This document shows, piece by piece, positions 50,168 through 58,209 of a stretch of 64,000 bases of DNA. The DNA lies in the NCBI GenBank assembly GCA_051892195.1, contig JBJFFZ010000104.1:33797-97796 (forward strand). Direction: 5' to 3'. Position 1 is the first letter of the stretch. Each line of letters begins with the position of its first letter. This DNA is from CAKQOE01 sp051892195 (GTDB taxonomy: Bacteria > Bacillota > Clostridia > Peptostreptococcales > Anaerovoracaceae). The position numbers were made by a program, and so were the translations under genes. Under the pieces are notes generated by a model. It saw only the letters and a list, made by a program, of their open reading frames with translations. It did no database searches and had not been told where the DNA came from.

Positions 50168-51082
50168 TTACTTTGCTACAAGTTCTCTGACGGAAGTCGC
50201 GAGACCTGCAAGACCCTGAATATCCGACGGAATAATAATTTTTGTAGCCTGGCCGTCAGCTGCAGCAGCAAAAGCATCCAGACCCTTCAGAGAGATCACC
50301 TGATCTGTCGGATTTGATTCAACGATCATCCGGATACCATCCGCAGTAGCCTGCTGAACCATGCGAATGGCCTCTGCCTGACCTTCTGCTTCCCGGATGG
50401 CTGCCTCCCGGTTTGCCTCTGCTTCCAGAATCTTCGCCTGCTTGTCTGCTTCAGCCTGAAGAATCTTGGACTGTTTATTACCTTCTGCAATAAGAATCGC
50501 AGACTTCTTTTCACCTTCAGCCTTGAGGATTGATTCTCTTCTTTCCCGTTCCGCTCTCATCTGCTTTTCCATGGCATCCTGGATATCTCTCGGCGGAACG
50601 ATGTTCTTCACTTCTACACGGTTGATCTTGATTCCCCACGCATCGGTAGCTTCGTCTAAAACGATGCGGATCTTTGAGTTGATAATCTCACGGCTTGTGA
50701 GGGATTCGTCCAGCTCCAGCTCACCGATAATATTTCTCAGGGTTGTGGCTGTGAGATTCTCGATAGCCGCCATGGGATTTGCCACACCATAGGTAAACAG
50801 CTTCGGGTCCGTAATCTGAAAATAGATGACGGTGTCGATTTCCATAGTTACATTATCTTTTGTGATAACAGGCTGAGGAGGAAAATCGATCACATGTTCC
50901 TTTAAGGAAACCTTTTTGGCAATCTTGTCGATCAGCGGAATTTTTACATGAAGACCAACCTCCCAGGTTCCTGCATATGCCCCGAGACGCTCAATCACAT
51001 AGGCATTTGCCTGCGGAACAATGCGGATATTTGTTACAATCAGCGCAATGACAATTATTAAAATAGCAATAAAGAAAATCAT
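50168..51082 (-). CDS. SPFH/band 7 membrane protein (stomatin/QmcA-like)
   Basis: A 304-residue SPFH protein with an N-terminal membrane segment (FFIAILIIVIALIVTNIRIV), the band 7 domain (YVIERLGAYAGTWEVGLH, VNRVEVKNIVPPRDIQDAMEKQM) and a long charged coiled coil (AERERRESILKAEGEKKSAI...). Such proteins form rings or clusters in membrane microdomains. Its start overlaps the end of the NfeD-like gene, the usual partner. It lies 25 bases ahead of polC, which has no clear ribosome binding site. Confidence 0.92.
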   Translation of the reverse strand: MIFFIAILIIVIALIVTNIRIVPQANAYVIERLGAYAGTWEVGLHVKIPLIDKIAKKVSLKEHVIDFPPQPVITKDNVTMEIDTVIYFQITDPKLFTYGVANPMAAIENLTATTLRNIIGELELDESLTSREIINSKIRIVLDEATDAWGIKINRVEVKNIVPPRDIQDAMEKQMRAERERRESILKAEGEKKSAILIAEGNKQSKILQAEADKQAKILEAEANREAAIREAEGQAEAIRMVQQATADGIRMIVESNPTDQVISLKGLDAFAAAADGQATKIIIPSDIQGLAGLATSVRELVAK

Positions 51083-51540
51083 TCTCTGTTCTCCTTTCTG
51101 ACAACAAGCTTTACACCTTCGATCCCTTCAATCCGAACAAGCTCTCCCTTGCTTACCTCGGGAGAATCCTCCGCTAAAACCGCAGTCCAGATCTTATTGT
51201 CTGCACTTACCGATCCCTTTGCATTTTTGCAGATGTCACTTTCCGCAACCGCGATGGAGCCTATGACTGCATCCACATTTGTTTTTACTGTTGTTCTGTT
51301 CAGTTTTTTTACGGCCACAGGCCTTGTAAAATACAGAAGAACCAGTGACACCACCAGGAACACCAGGATCTGGACAATCACCTTGTCGGTAATCAGAGAT
51401 ACCAAAGCCGCTGCAACAGCACCCCCTGCAAACCAGATGGTTGCAAGCCCCACAGTGAAAGCTTCAATAATACCCATGACAACTGCGATAATCAGCCATA
51501 CCCAGGCTGCTGCAATTGTAAAACCTTGAATTAATTCCAA
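51079..51540 (-). CDS. NfeD-like membrane protein
   Basis: A 153-residue protein with three to four transmembrane helices (about 12-75) followed by a C-terminal OB-fold NfeD domain (DVIGSIAVAESDICKNAKGSVSADNKIWTAVLAEDSPEVSKGELVRIEGIEGVKLVV). Lacking a ClpP-type protease domain, it is of the short form that partners stomatin-like SPFH proteins, matching the overlapping downstream gene. It has its own promoter. Confidence 0.92.
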   Translation of the reverse strand: MELIQGFTIAAAWVWLIIAVVMGIIEAFTVGLATIWFAGGAVAAALVSLITDKVIVQILVFLVVSLVLLYFTRPVAVKKLNRTTVKTNVDAVIGSIAVAESDICKNAKGSVSADNKIWTAVLAEDSPEVSKGELVRIEGIEGVKLVVRKENRE

Positions 51541-51582
51541 ATTCTATACACTCCCCTCTGAAAAATAATATCTCCTGCTAAT

Positions 51583-51612
51583 ATTTTACTACAGTGATTA
51601 CATATGTGTCAT
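51583..51612 (-). promoter_or_regulatory. Probable promoter of nfeD-SPFH (and polC)
   Basis: Minus strand ATGACA (51607-51612), 18-base spacer, TAAAAT (51583-51588), in the 108-base gap between ispG and the NfeD gene. Confidence 0.6.
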
Positions 51613-51648
51613 GAAAAATATTCTTAAGTTGGAGGAAAAGTGTCTGGA

Positions 51649-52737
51649 TTATTTGTTATTGTTTTCAAGCAGCAGATACAGTTCTCTCAGAAGAGCAGCT
51701 TCAATTTCTTCTTCCGGAACGGTCTTCAGTATCTTTCCCCGGCAGAAAATCACACCCTTGCCGTCGCCGCACGCCACACCCAGGTCTGCATGGGATGCTT
51801 CTCCCGGTCCGTTGACTGCACAGCCCATAACGGCAAGATCGATCCCCGGATGATTGTTTTTCACCATCTCCGCTTCGATTTCCTCAAGCCGTATCATAAG
51901 CCGCTGTGTAATGGCAGGCATGTCGGTCCGGCATCTGGAACAGGTGGGACAGGAAATCAGGTTGATCCCCGTGCTGAGATTTCCGGTGCACTTGAGGATT
52001 TCTCTTGCAACGGGAATTTCAGATACAGGATCCCCTGTCAGCGAAACCCTGAGAGTGTCCCCTACACCTGCCAGAAGCAGCGCCCCGAGGCCTGCGGCGG
52101 ATTTTATGGTTCCTCTTGTCACATCGCCGGACTCCGTTACTCCGATATGAAGGGGATAATCCGTCTTCTGAGACATCAGGAGGTACGCCTGATAGTTCAT
52201 AACCACATCGGATGCCTTGACAGAGACTACAAGATCCTGAAAGTCCATGTCCTCTACAAGCCGGATCTTTCGCAGGGCGCTTTCCACAAGTCCTTCCGGA
52301 CATGGTCCCCCGTACTTTTCCAGAAGATCCTTTTCAACAGAGCCGGAATTTACCCCGATGCGCACAGGGATTCTTCTTGCCTTTGCGGCTTCGATCACCT
52401 TTCTGACTCTGTCCTCTGATCCGATATTTCCCGGATTGATCCGCACCTTGTCAGCTCCGGCTTCAATGGCCGCAACTGCAAGTCTGTAATCAAAATGAAT
52501 ATCCGCTACCAGCGGCATATCCGTTTTTTTTCGTATCTGCCCAAAGGATTCTGCAGACGCTTCATCCGGAACGGCGATCCGAACGATCTGACACCCCGCT
52601 CTTTCCAGCCGTCGTATCTGTTCTAAAGTAGCTTCCGTATCTCTCGTGTCGGTATTGGTCATGGACTGAATCGAAACCGGCGCACCGCCGCCGATGGGAA
52701 TATCTCTGCACATGACCTGTCTTGTTTTTTTCTTCAT
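51649..52737 (-). CDS. ispG: 4-hydroxy-3-methylbut-2-enyl diphosphate synthase IspG
   Basis: IspG is the Fe-S enzyme of the MEP isoprenoid pathway that makes HMBPP. The 362-residue protein has PVSIQSMTNTDTRD, a TIM-barrel part (VRINPGNIG, RIGVNSGSVEK) and the C-terminal cluster ligands in ISCPTCSRC and VMGCAVNGPGEA. It lies 12 bases after rseP, in a block with dxr and uppS; IspH and other MEP genes are not in the window. Confidence 0.97.
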   Translation of the reverse strand: MKKKTRQVMCRDIPIGGGAPVSIQSMTNTDTRDTEATLEQIRRLERAGCQIVRIAVPDEASAESFGQIRKKTDMPLVADIHFDYRLAVAAIEAGADKVRINPGNIGSEDRVRKVIEAAKARRIPVRIGVNSGSVEKDLLEKYGGPCPEGLVESALRKIRLVEDMDFQDLVVSVKASDVVMNYQAYLLMSQKTDYPLHIGVTESGDVTRGTIKSAAGLGALLLAGVGDTLRVSLTGDPVSEIPVAREILKCTGNLSTGINLISCPTCSRCRTDMPAITQRLMIRLEEIEAEMVKNNHPGIDLAVMGCAVNGPGEASHADLGVACGDGKGVIFCRGKILKTVPEEEIEAALLRELYLLLENNNK

Positions 52738-52749
52738 TTTCAGTGTTTC

Positions 52750-53511
52750 CTAAGTGAATAAAAAGGTATTGATATCTTTCATGGTGATGAGGATCATCAG
52801 TCCGAAGAGAATCAGAATCCCTGCATAATGAATGCGGCTTTCCAGCTCATCGCTGATGGCCTTTCCTGTGATTTTTCGCAGAATCACAAACAGAATCCTG
52901 CCTCCGTCCAGCGCCGGAAAAGGAAGGATGTTAAACAGCCCGAGATTGAGGCTGAGCAGCACCGTAAGCAGCAGAAGGTTTGGAATACCTGCCTGAGCAG
53001 TCTTATCCACAACATCCACAATTCCCACAGGTCCCACCACATCACTGGCGGAGCCCGCTCCGCACAGAAGATCCATCAGAGTCTGAAAGATGGTGATTTC
53101 GATTTCAATGCAGCTTCTGAAGGCTGCATACACAGCATTTACAAAACTGACAGTTCCCCCTGAAAGGAGGATCATTGCAGTCAGCACAAGGAAGGCAAAC
53201 AAAAAGTTCATGAATGGTCCCGCAGACAGAATCAGAAGCTTTGCCCACGCAGGCTTTGCAGAAAAGGAGCGGTCATCGTCAGATTCTGTGTCTTCGCCCT
53301 CCATGGCAACATAGCCGCCCACCGGAAGCAGGCGGACCGAATACATGGTTTCGCCCTTTTGTTTTTTCAGCAGAAGGGGGCCCATACCGATGGAAAACTC
53401 ATTTACTTTTACACCTGTTGCTTTTGCTGCGAAAAAATGTCCGCCTTCATGTACAATCACGAGAATGCCGAAGATCACAGCAGCCGCAAGGATTCCGATT
53501 ATTAAATGCAT
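52750..53511 (-). CDS. rseP: Site-2 intramembrane metalloprotease RseP, PDZ domain missing
   Basis: M50 protease acting within the membrane on anti-sigma factors and signal peptides. The zinc motif HEGGH is at 21-25 of the 253-residue protein from ATG 53511 (AGGAGG upstream); GMGPLLLKK and LLPVGGYVAMEGE follow; the second catalytic site is NILPFPALDGGRILF. Family members usually have 340-430 residues with a PDZ domain between the second and third helices; here LVLTAMILLSGGTVSFVNAVYAAF passes straight through with no PDZ. The catalytic parts look intact. It lies between dxr and ispG as usual. Confidence 0.9.
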   Translation of the reverse strand: MHLIIGILAAAVIFGILVIVHEGGHFFAAKATGVKVNEFSIGMGPLLLKKQKGETMYSVRLLPVGGYVAMEGEDTESDDDRSFSAKPAWAKLLILSAGPFMNFLFAFLVLTAMILLSGGTVSFVNAVYAAFRSCIEIEITIFQTLMDLLCGAGSASDVVGPVGIVDVVDKTAQAGIPNLLLLTVLLSLNLGLFNILPFPALDGGRILFVILRKITGKAISDELESRIHYAGILILFGLMILITMKDINTFLFT

Positions 53512-53668
53512 GGTATTTTCCTCCTGTTCTGGTCGGTAAATCAAACATCTGTTCTCATTATAACCGATCTGAGCTTCATTGCAACCGCTTCCGGCAAGTT
53601 CCGCAATTCTTTCTTACACTATAAGTATCAGAAAAAAATTGCGTTCTATGCTTCAAAAGTCGAAAATA

Positions 53669-54814
53669 CTACGGATGAATCAGAGCCTCTGTCTGCTTTC
53701 GAACCATTGCATCCACTGCAAGGATTTCCTCCAGCTCCGTTCCGGGAGACGGCCTGTGCATATCCATGATTCTCTGAAGCGTATCCCCGATCTGCCAATA
53801 GGAAATCCTGTTTTTAAGAAATGCTTCCACGCATACTTCGTTGGCTGCATTCAGCGCCGCACAGAAGGTTCCTCCCGCAGAAAGCGCCTCATAGGCAAGG
53901 CGAAGGCACACAAACGAATCCGTATCCGGCTTCTCAAAGTGAAGCGCCGCCGCTTCTGCAAGATCCAGTGACGGCATATTGTTTGAAAGACGCTGAGGAT
54001 AGTTCAGAGCAAGACTGATGGGAATTTTCATATCCGGAATCCCAAGCTGCGCCATAACCGCACCATCCTCGTATTCCACCATGGAGTGAACAATGCTTTC
54101 CGGATGAACCAGAACCTGAATCCGTTCTGCCGGCACATCAAAAAGCCACCTTGCTTCGATCACTTCAAAGCCTTTGTTCATCAGAGTGGAAGAATCAATG
54201 GTAATCTTGCTTCCCATCTTCCACCGGGGATGATTCAGAGCCTCAGCAAGAGTCACCTGCTTCAGCTGCTCCTTCTTCATTCCGCGGAACGGTCCTCCGG
54301 AGGCTGTAAGAATAATCTTTCGCACCTGTCCGGGATCATTTCCCTCAAGACACTGAAAAACAGCGCTGTGTTCGCTGTCCACCGGAAGAATCCTGACCCC
54401 TTTTTCCGCCGCGGCAGACATGATCAGTCCCCCTCCTGCCACCAGAGTTTCCTTGTTTGCCAGAGCGATGGTCCGCCCCGCCCGGATTGCGTGCCAGGTG
54501 GGTTCAAGGCCTGCCATTCCCACAAGAGCATTCAGCAGAATATCGTATTCTGTGCCTGCGGCGGCATAAATCAGACCTTCCCTTCCGGAACGGATTTCTG
54601 TTTCCGGAAACATGACCCTGAGCTTTTCGGCATCCGCCTCCGACAGAATGGCTGCCGCAGAAGGCTTAAACTCCCGGATCTGTTCAGCAAAAAGAGACAG
54701 ATTGCTTCCGCAGGTCAGAACACTGACCTGAAACCGGTCGGGATTCTCCCTTACGATCTCCAGAGTCTGGGTTCCGATGGAACCTGTGGAACCCAGAATC
54801 GCCAGTTTTTTCAT
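53669..54814 (-). CDS. dxr: 1-deoxy-D-xylulose-5-phosphate reductoisomerase
   Basis: Dxr converts DXP to MEP using NADPH, the committed MEP-pathway step. The 381-residue protein begins MKKLAILGSTGSIGTQTLEIV (Rossmann NADPH site), with ALANKETLVAGG, LPVDSEHSAVFQ, LTASGGPF and SKITIDSSTLMNKGFEVIEA metal/substrate motifs. I start at ATG 54814 because AGGTG lies 6 bases ahead; an in-frame GTG at 54823 is the alternative. It is tightly packed after cdsA. Confidence 0.97.
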   Translation of the reverse strand: MKKLAILGSTGSIGTQTLEIVRENPDRFQVSVLTCGSNLSLFAEQIREFKPSAAAILSEADAEKLRVMFPETEIRSGREGLIYAAAGTEYDILLNALVGMAGLEPTWHAIRAGRTIALANKETLVAGGGLIMSAAAEKGVRILPVDSEHSAVFQCLEGNDPGQVRKIILTASGGPFRGMKKEQLKQVTLAEALNHPRWKMGSKITIDSSTLMNKGFEVIEARWLFDVPAERIQVLVHPESIVHSMVEYEDGAVMAQLGIPDMKIPISLALNYPQRLSNNMPSLDLAEAAALHFEKPDTDSFVCLRLAYEALSAGGTFCAALNAANEVCVEAFLKNRISYWQIGDTLQRIMDMHRPSPGTELEEILAVDAMVRKQTEALIHP

Positions 54815-54819
54815 ATTAA

Positions 54820-55647
54820 TCACCTAAAAAAGTTCAGCAGATAAAGTACATAATAAACCATAGGCGCCGTAAACAGCACGCTGTCAAACCGGTCCATAAT
54901 CCCGCCGTGTCCCGGAATCAGAGTTCCGTAATCCTTGATTCCCATTTTCCGTTTAAAAATGGAAGCGGTAAGATCTCCAAACTGGGATACGATGCCTCCG
55001 GCAACACCGATCACTGCATACATCCACAGAGCCTCCATGCCCGGAAGGGGCGCCAGCAGCCCAAAAAGCATGCAGAACACAACGCTGCCAAGAATACCTC
55101 CCAGAGAGCCTTCGATGGTCTTCTTCGGGCTGATGACCGGGCACAGCTTGTGTTTTCCGAGGAAATATCCGGTAAAATAAGCAAAAATATCAGTGCAGAA
55201 CGCTGTAATGAGAATCAGCCATACCGGAGAAGCTGCCGCCTTTGCCCCGAACACGCTTTCTGTCAGAACCGCATGGTAGGAAAAGAAGCAGATATAAACA
55301 ATGCCGGTGATTGTGATCATGGCATCCTCCAGCTTTCGTTCCTCTATGCGAAACAGCATGAGCAGGGACATCAGCACAGAAAGGAACAGCCACAGCAGAT
55401 ACACAGAGCCTTCCGGCAGTGACCCGGAAAAATATGCACATCCGACATGAACGCCGTAAAGAAGCGCTGCGGAAACCGCAGCAACCGGGTAGGACGGGTG
55501 AAATCCCATAGTCCGGAATCCGTTGAAAAACTCGTGAATCCCCATGAGGGCAATCAGAAAACCGAGAAACGTAATACAATTGCCTCCGATGATGACCAGA
55601 ATCAGAAGCGGCGCCATAACCAGTCCAGAAATGATTCTTGTTTTCAT
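54820..55647 (-). CDS. cdsA: Phosphatidate cytidylyltransferase
   Basis: CdsA makes CDP-diacylglycerol for phospholipid synthesis. The 275-residue integral membrane protein has about eight hydrophobic segments and the C-terminal signature KRKMGIKDYGTLIPGHGGIMDRFDS. It starts 3 bases after uppS in the standard uppS-cdsA-dxr-rseP order. Confidence 0.96.
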   Translation of the reverse strand: MKTRIISGLVMAPLLILVIIGGNCITFLGFLIALMGIHEFFNGFRTMGFHPSYPVAAVSAALLYGVHVGCAYFSGSLPEGSVYLLWLFLSVLMSLLMLFRIEERKLEDAMITITGIVYICFFSYHAVLTESVFGAKAAASPVWLILITAFCTDIFAYFTGYFLGKHKLCPVISPKKTIEGSLGGILGSVVFCMLFGLLAPLPGMEALWMYAVIGVAGGIVSQFGDLTASIFKRKMGIKDYGTLIPGHGGIMDRFDSVLFTAPMVYYVLYLLNFFR

Positions 55648-55650
55648 CTC

Positions 55651-56379
55651 CTATAATCCCCCATATCTCCGATGACGGCCGTTGTAGATCTCGATACAGC
55701 GGATCAGCTCCGCCCTGTCAAAATCCGGCCAGTACTTTTCAGTGAACAGAAATTCGCTGTAGGCGCACTGCCACAAAAGGAAGTTGCTGATGCGCATTTC
55801 CCCTCCGGTCCGGATAATGATGTCAGGATCCGGAATGCCTGCAGTGCTGATATATTTTTCCAGTACGGCCTCATCCAGCTCCTGAAGCTGTGCAAGACTG
55901 CCACCTGCAGCTTCTGTCTCTTTCGCCAGAGCCCGTACGGCATTGACAATGTCCCTACGCCCTCCGTAGTTCAGGGCGATGGTAAACACAAGACCTGTAT
56001 TGTTTTTTGTAGTCTCCAGAGCCTCCAGCATGCTTTTTTTCGCATCTTCAGGAATCGCGGACCAGTCGCCGATGACGTTGACCCTTACATTTTCTCTGTG
56101 AAGCTCCTTCAGTTCTTTACTAATATAGTGCACCATAATCCGGAATATGCCGGTCACTTCGTCCTCCGGGCGTTTCCAGTTTTCTGTGGAAAAGGCGTAG
56201 ACCGTGAGGTACGCTACGCCAAGCTCGCCGCAGGAGCGGACGGTCTCCTTGAGGGACTTCATTCCGGCATTGTGGCCGGCGATTCTCGGAAGTCCCTGTC
56301 TTTGTGCCCATCGTCCGTTTCCGTCCATAATAATGGCAATATGCTGCGGAACGGGCATTTTTTCTTTTGTGTTGCTCAT
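55651..56379 (-). CDS. uppS: Undecaprenyl diphosphate synthase (isoprenyl transferase)
   Basis: UppS condenses isopentenyl diphosphate into the C55 carrier for wall synthesis. The 242-residue protein has HIAIIMDGNGRWAQRQGLPRIAGHNAGM with the catalytic Asp, TVYAFSTENWKRP, LNYGGRRDIVNAVRAL and IIRTGGEMRISNFLLWQCAYSEF. It follows the PASTA-like small gene by 27 bases. Confidence 0.97.
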   Translation of the reverse strand: MSNTKEKMPVPQHIAIIMDGNGRWAQRQGLPRIAGHNAGMKSLKETVRSCGELGVAYLTVYAFSTENWKRPEDEVTGIFRIMVHYISKELKELHRENVRVNVIGDWSAIPEDAKKSMLEALETTKNNTGLVFTIALNYGGRRDIVNAVRALAKETEAAGGSLAQLQELDEAVLEKYISTAGIPDPDIIIRTGGEMRISNFLLWQCAYSEFLFTEKYWPDFDRAELIRCIEIYNGRHRRYGGL

Positions 56380-56406
56380 AAAAACCTTTCACCTGTGTTT
56401 CCTGTT

Positions 56407-56634
56407 TTATCTGATATCCGGAACCCTGCAGAGGGAAAGGACAACCGAACCATCCTCCCGGACCTGCTGGCGCACCACCCGGAAAGGGCTGGCGCTGCCG
56501 CACTCCTCCTGCTTCTTTAAAGGCTCCAGAATCTCCTTATGATACGAGATGCCTGCCGCATCAAGGATTCTTATTGCGGCAGGCATTTTCATTCCCAGAA
56601 CATCAGGTGTTTTTTTCACCGAATCGTTATTCAA
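56407..56634 (-). CDS. Small protein with a PASTA-like motif
   Basis: A 75-residue protein of unknown function. Residues 8-35 (KTPDVLGMKMPAAIRILDAAGISYHKE) follow the PASTA pattern of P-V-GM...A...L...G. There is no signal peptide or membrane helix, so it would be cytoplasmic, unlike most PASTA domains. The start is TTG at 56634, with GAGGTG eight bases upstream overlapping the frr end; the frr stop lies 5 bases before it. Its tight place between frr and uppS and neighbour-like codon use make it a real gene. Confidence 0.65.
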   Translation of the reverse strand: MNNDSVKKTPDVLGMKMPAAIRILDAAGISYHKEILEPLKKQEECGSASPFRVVRQQVREDGSVVLSLCRVPDIR

Positions 56635-56639
56635 ATTCT

Positions 56640-57194
56640 TTACACCTCAAGGATATCCTTATCCTTCTTTGCGATCATGGCATCCACTTCCTTTGTGTGG
56701 GAGTCCGTTGCCTTCTGGATCTTGTCGAGACCCTTCTTCAGTTCATCTTCTGTGATCTCTCCGTCCTTTTCCTTTTTCTTTGCATCATCATTTGCATCTC
56801 TTCTCAGGTTGCGGATGGCTACCTTTGCCTCCTCGCCCATTTTCTTTGTTGTCTTTGTCAGTTCCTTTCTTCTCTCTTCTGTCAGCTGAGGAACTACCAG
56901 GCGGATCACCTTTCCGTCGTTGGACGGAGCCATACCCAGGTTTGCTTCGTTGATTGCCTTTTCAATAGCGGCGATGGAAGATACATCAAACGGCGCAATC
57001 TGAAGAGTTCTCGGATCAGGAACGGAAATGGTTGCAAGGCTCTTTAACGGAGTCTGGGTTCCGTAATACTCTGCAGAAACCTTGTCAAGAATGGCGGCAT
57101 TGGCTCTTCCTGCTCTTACAGTGTTCAGATTTTCCTTTAATAAAGCCAGAGTTTTTTCTGCTTTTTCATTATAATTCTTAATAATACTGTCCAT
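56640..57194 (-). CDS. frr: Ribosome recycling factor
   Basis: RRF with EF-G splits post-termination ribosomes. The 184-residue protein, full length, has LKENLNTVRAGRANAAILDKV, YYGTQTPLKSLATISVPDPRTLQIAPFD and MAPSNDGKVIRLVVPQLTEERRKEL. It follows pyrH, with GGAG ahead of the ATG. Confidence 0.98.
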   Translation of the reverse strand: MDSIIKNYNEKAEKTLALLKENLNTVRAGRANAAILDKVSAEYYGTQTPLKSLATISVPDPRTLQIAPFDVSSIAAIEKAINEANLGMAPSNDGKVIRLVVPQLTEERRKELTKTTKKMGEEAKVAIRNLRRDANDDAKKKEKDGEITEDELKKGLDKIQKATDSHTKEVDAMIAKKDKDILEV

Positions 57195-57261
57195 GTTGTC
57201 ATTCTCCTTCTGTATATTATATCACAAATTAAAATTACGATAACCTGTCATTCCCGGACCA

Positions 57262-57966
57262 TCAGTAAACCAGGGTTCCGATCTTTTCGCCGCAGACTGC
57301 TTTCACCACATTTTCCGGCTCGCTGAGTCCAAATACATGAATCATGATGTTATTGTCTCTGCAGATGGAGGCTGCCGTGGAATCCATGACCTTGAGATTT
57401 TTCTCCAGAACCTCCTGGTGCGTCAGCTGGTCGTATTTTTTTGCGTCAGGATTGAGCGCAGGATCGCTGTCATAAACAGCGTCCACCTTCTTTGCCAGAA
57501 GAATGACATCTGCTTCAATTTCCGCTGCCCGCAGCGCCGCCGCAGTATCTGTTGAGAAAAATGGATTTCCGGTGCCTGCTCCAAAGATCACAACGGAATC
57601 CTTGTTGAGCTCCGAGATGGCCCGTCTTCTGATGTATGGTTCTGCAATCTCCCTCATCTCAATGGCTGTCTGGACTCTTGCCGGAATGCCGTTTCGTTCA
57701 AAGGCATCCTGAAGGGCCAGGGAATTGATGACGGTTGCAAGCATTCCCATATAGTCGGCAGTGGCGCGGTCCATACTCTGACTGGTGCGTCCCCGCCAGA
57801 AGTTACCTCCTCCTACAACAACTGCCACCTGCACACCCATGTTTCTGACTGCCAGCACCTGCTCTGCAACCTGCTGCAGCATGGCCTCGTTGAGACCGGT
57901 TTTATTTTCACCCGCAAGGGCTTCTCCGCTGATCTTCAGCAGTACTTTCTTATATTTCGGTTCCAT
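57262..57966 (-). CDS. pyrH: UMP kinase
   Basis: Bacterial UMP kinase, making UDP. The 234-residue protein has the N-terminal KVLLKISGEALAG, VVVGGGNFWRG, GMLATVINSLALQDA, GTGNPFFSTDTAAALRAAEI and KKVDAVYDSDPALNP motifs of the amino-acid-kinase fold. It is first in the pyrH-frr-uppS operon. The usual rpsB and tsf genes are not upstream; instead a divergent envelope operon begins. Confidence 0.98.
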   Translation of the reverse strand: MEPKYKKVLLKISGEALAGENKTGLNEAMLQQVAEQVLAVRNMGVQVAVVVGGGNFWRGRTSQSMDRATADYMGMLATVINSLALQDAFERNGIPARVQTAIEMREIAEPYIRRRAISELNKDSVVIFGAGTGNPFFSTDTAAALRAAEIEADVILLAKKVDAVYDSDPALNPDAKKYDQLTHQEVLEKNLKVMDSTAASICRDNNIMIHVFGLSEPENVVKAVCGEKIGTLVY

Positions 57967-58038
57967 ATCCGCCTCTCATTTGTTCTGTTGGACAAAAATA
58001 AAAATCTGTCTTCCGTGCATCTCTGCACAGGTACGGAT

Positions 58039-58047
58039 ATTATATCA
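58039..58047 (-). promoter_or_regulatory. Extended -10 promoter of pyrH
   Basis: Minus strand TGATATAAT, an extended -10 with perfect TATAAT, about 70 bases ahead of pyrH. The -35 is weak. Confidence 0.6.
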
Positions 58048-58133
58048 TAGAACCCTGTAAAAGAAAAATCCAATCTTCAGAAGATTAACAAAGGATTAAG
58101 AATCTGTCCGCCCCTGGCGGTTTAGAAACAATT

Positions 58134-58162
58134 GCAATATGACAAAGATTCTTCTATTATAT
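58134..58162 (+). promoter_or_regulatory. Promoter of the ftsW-pbp-LTA operon
   Basis: TTGCAA (58134-58139), 17-base spacer, TATTAT (58157-58162), about 40 bases ahead of the first start and divergent from pyrH. Confidence 0.7.
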
Positions 58163-58209
58163 TATGAGTAGCAAAAGGGGTTCATTCAATACAGATTGGA
58201 GATTACTCA

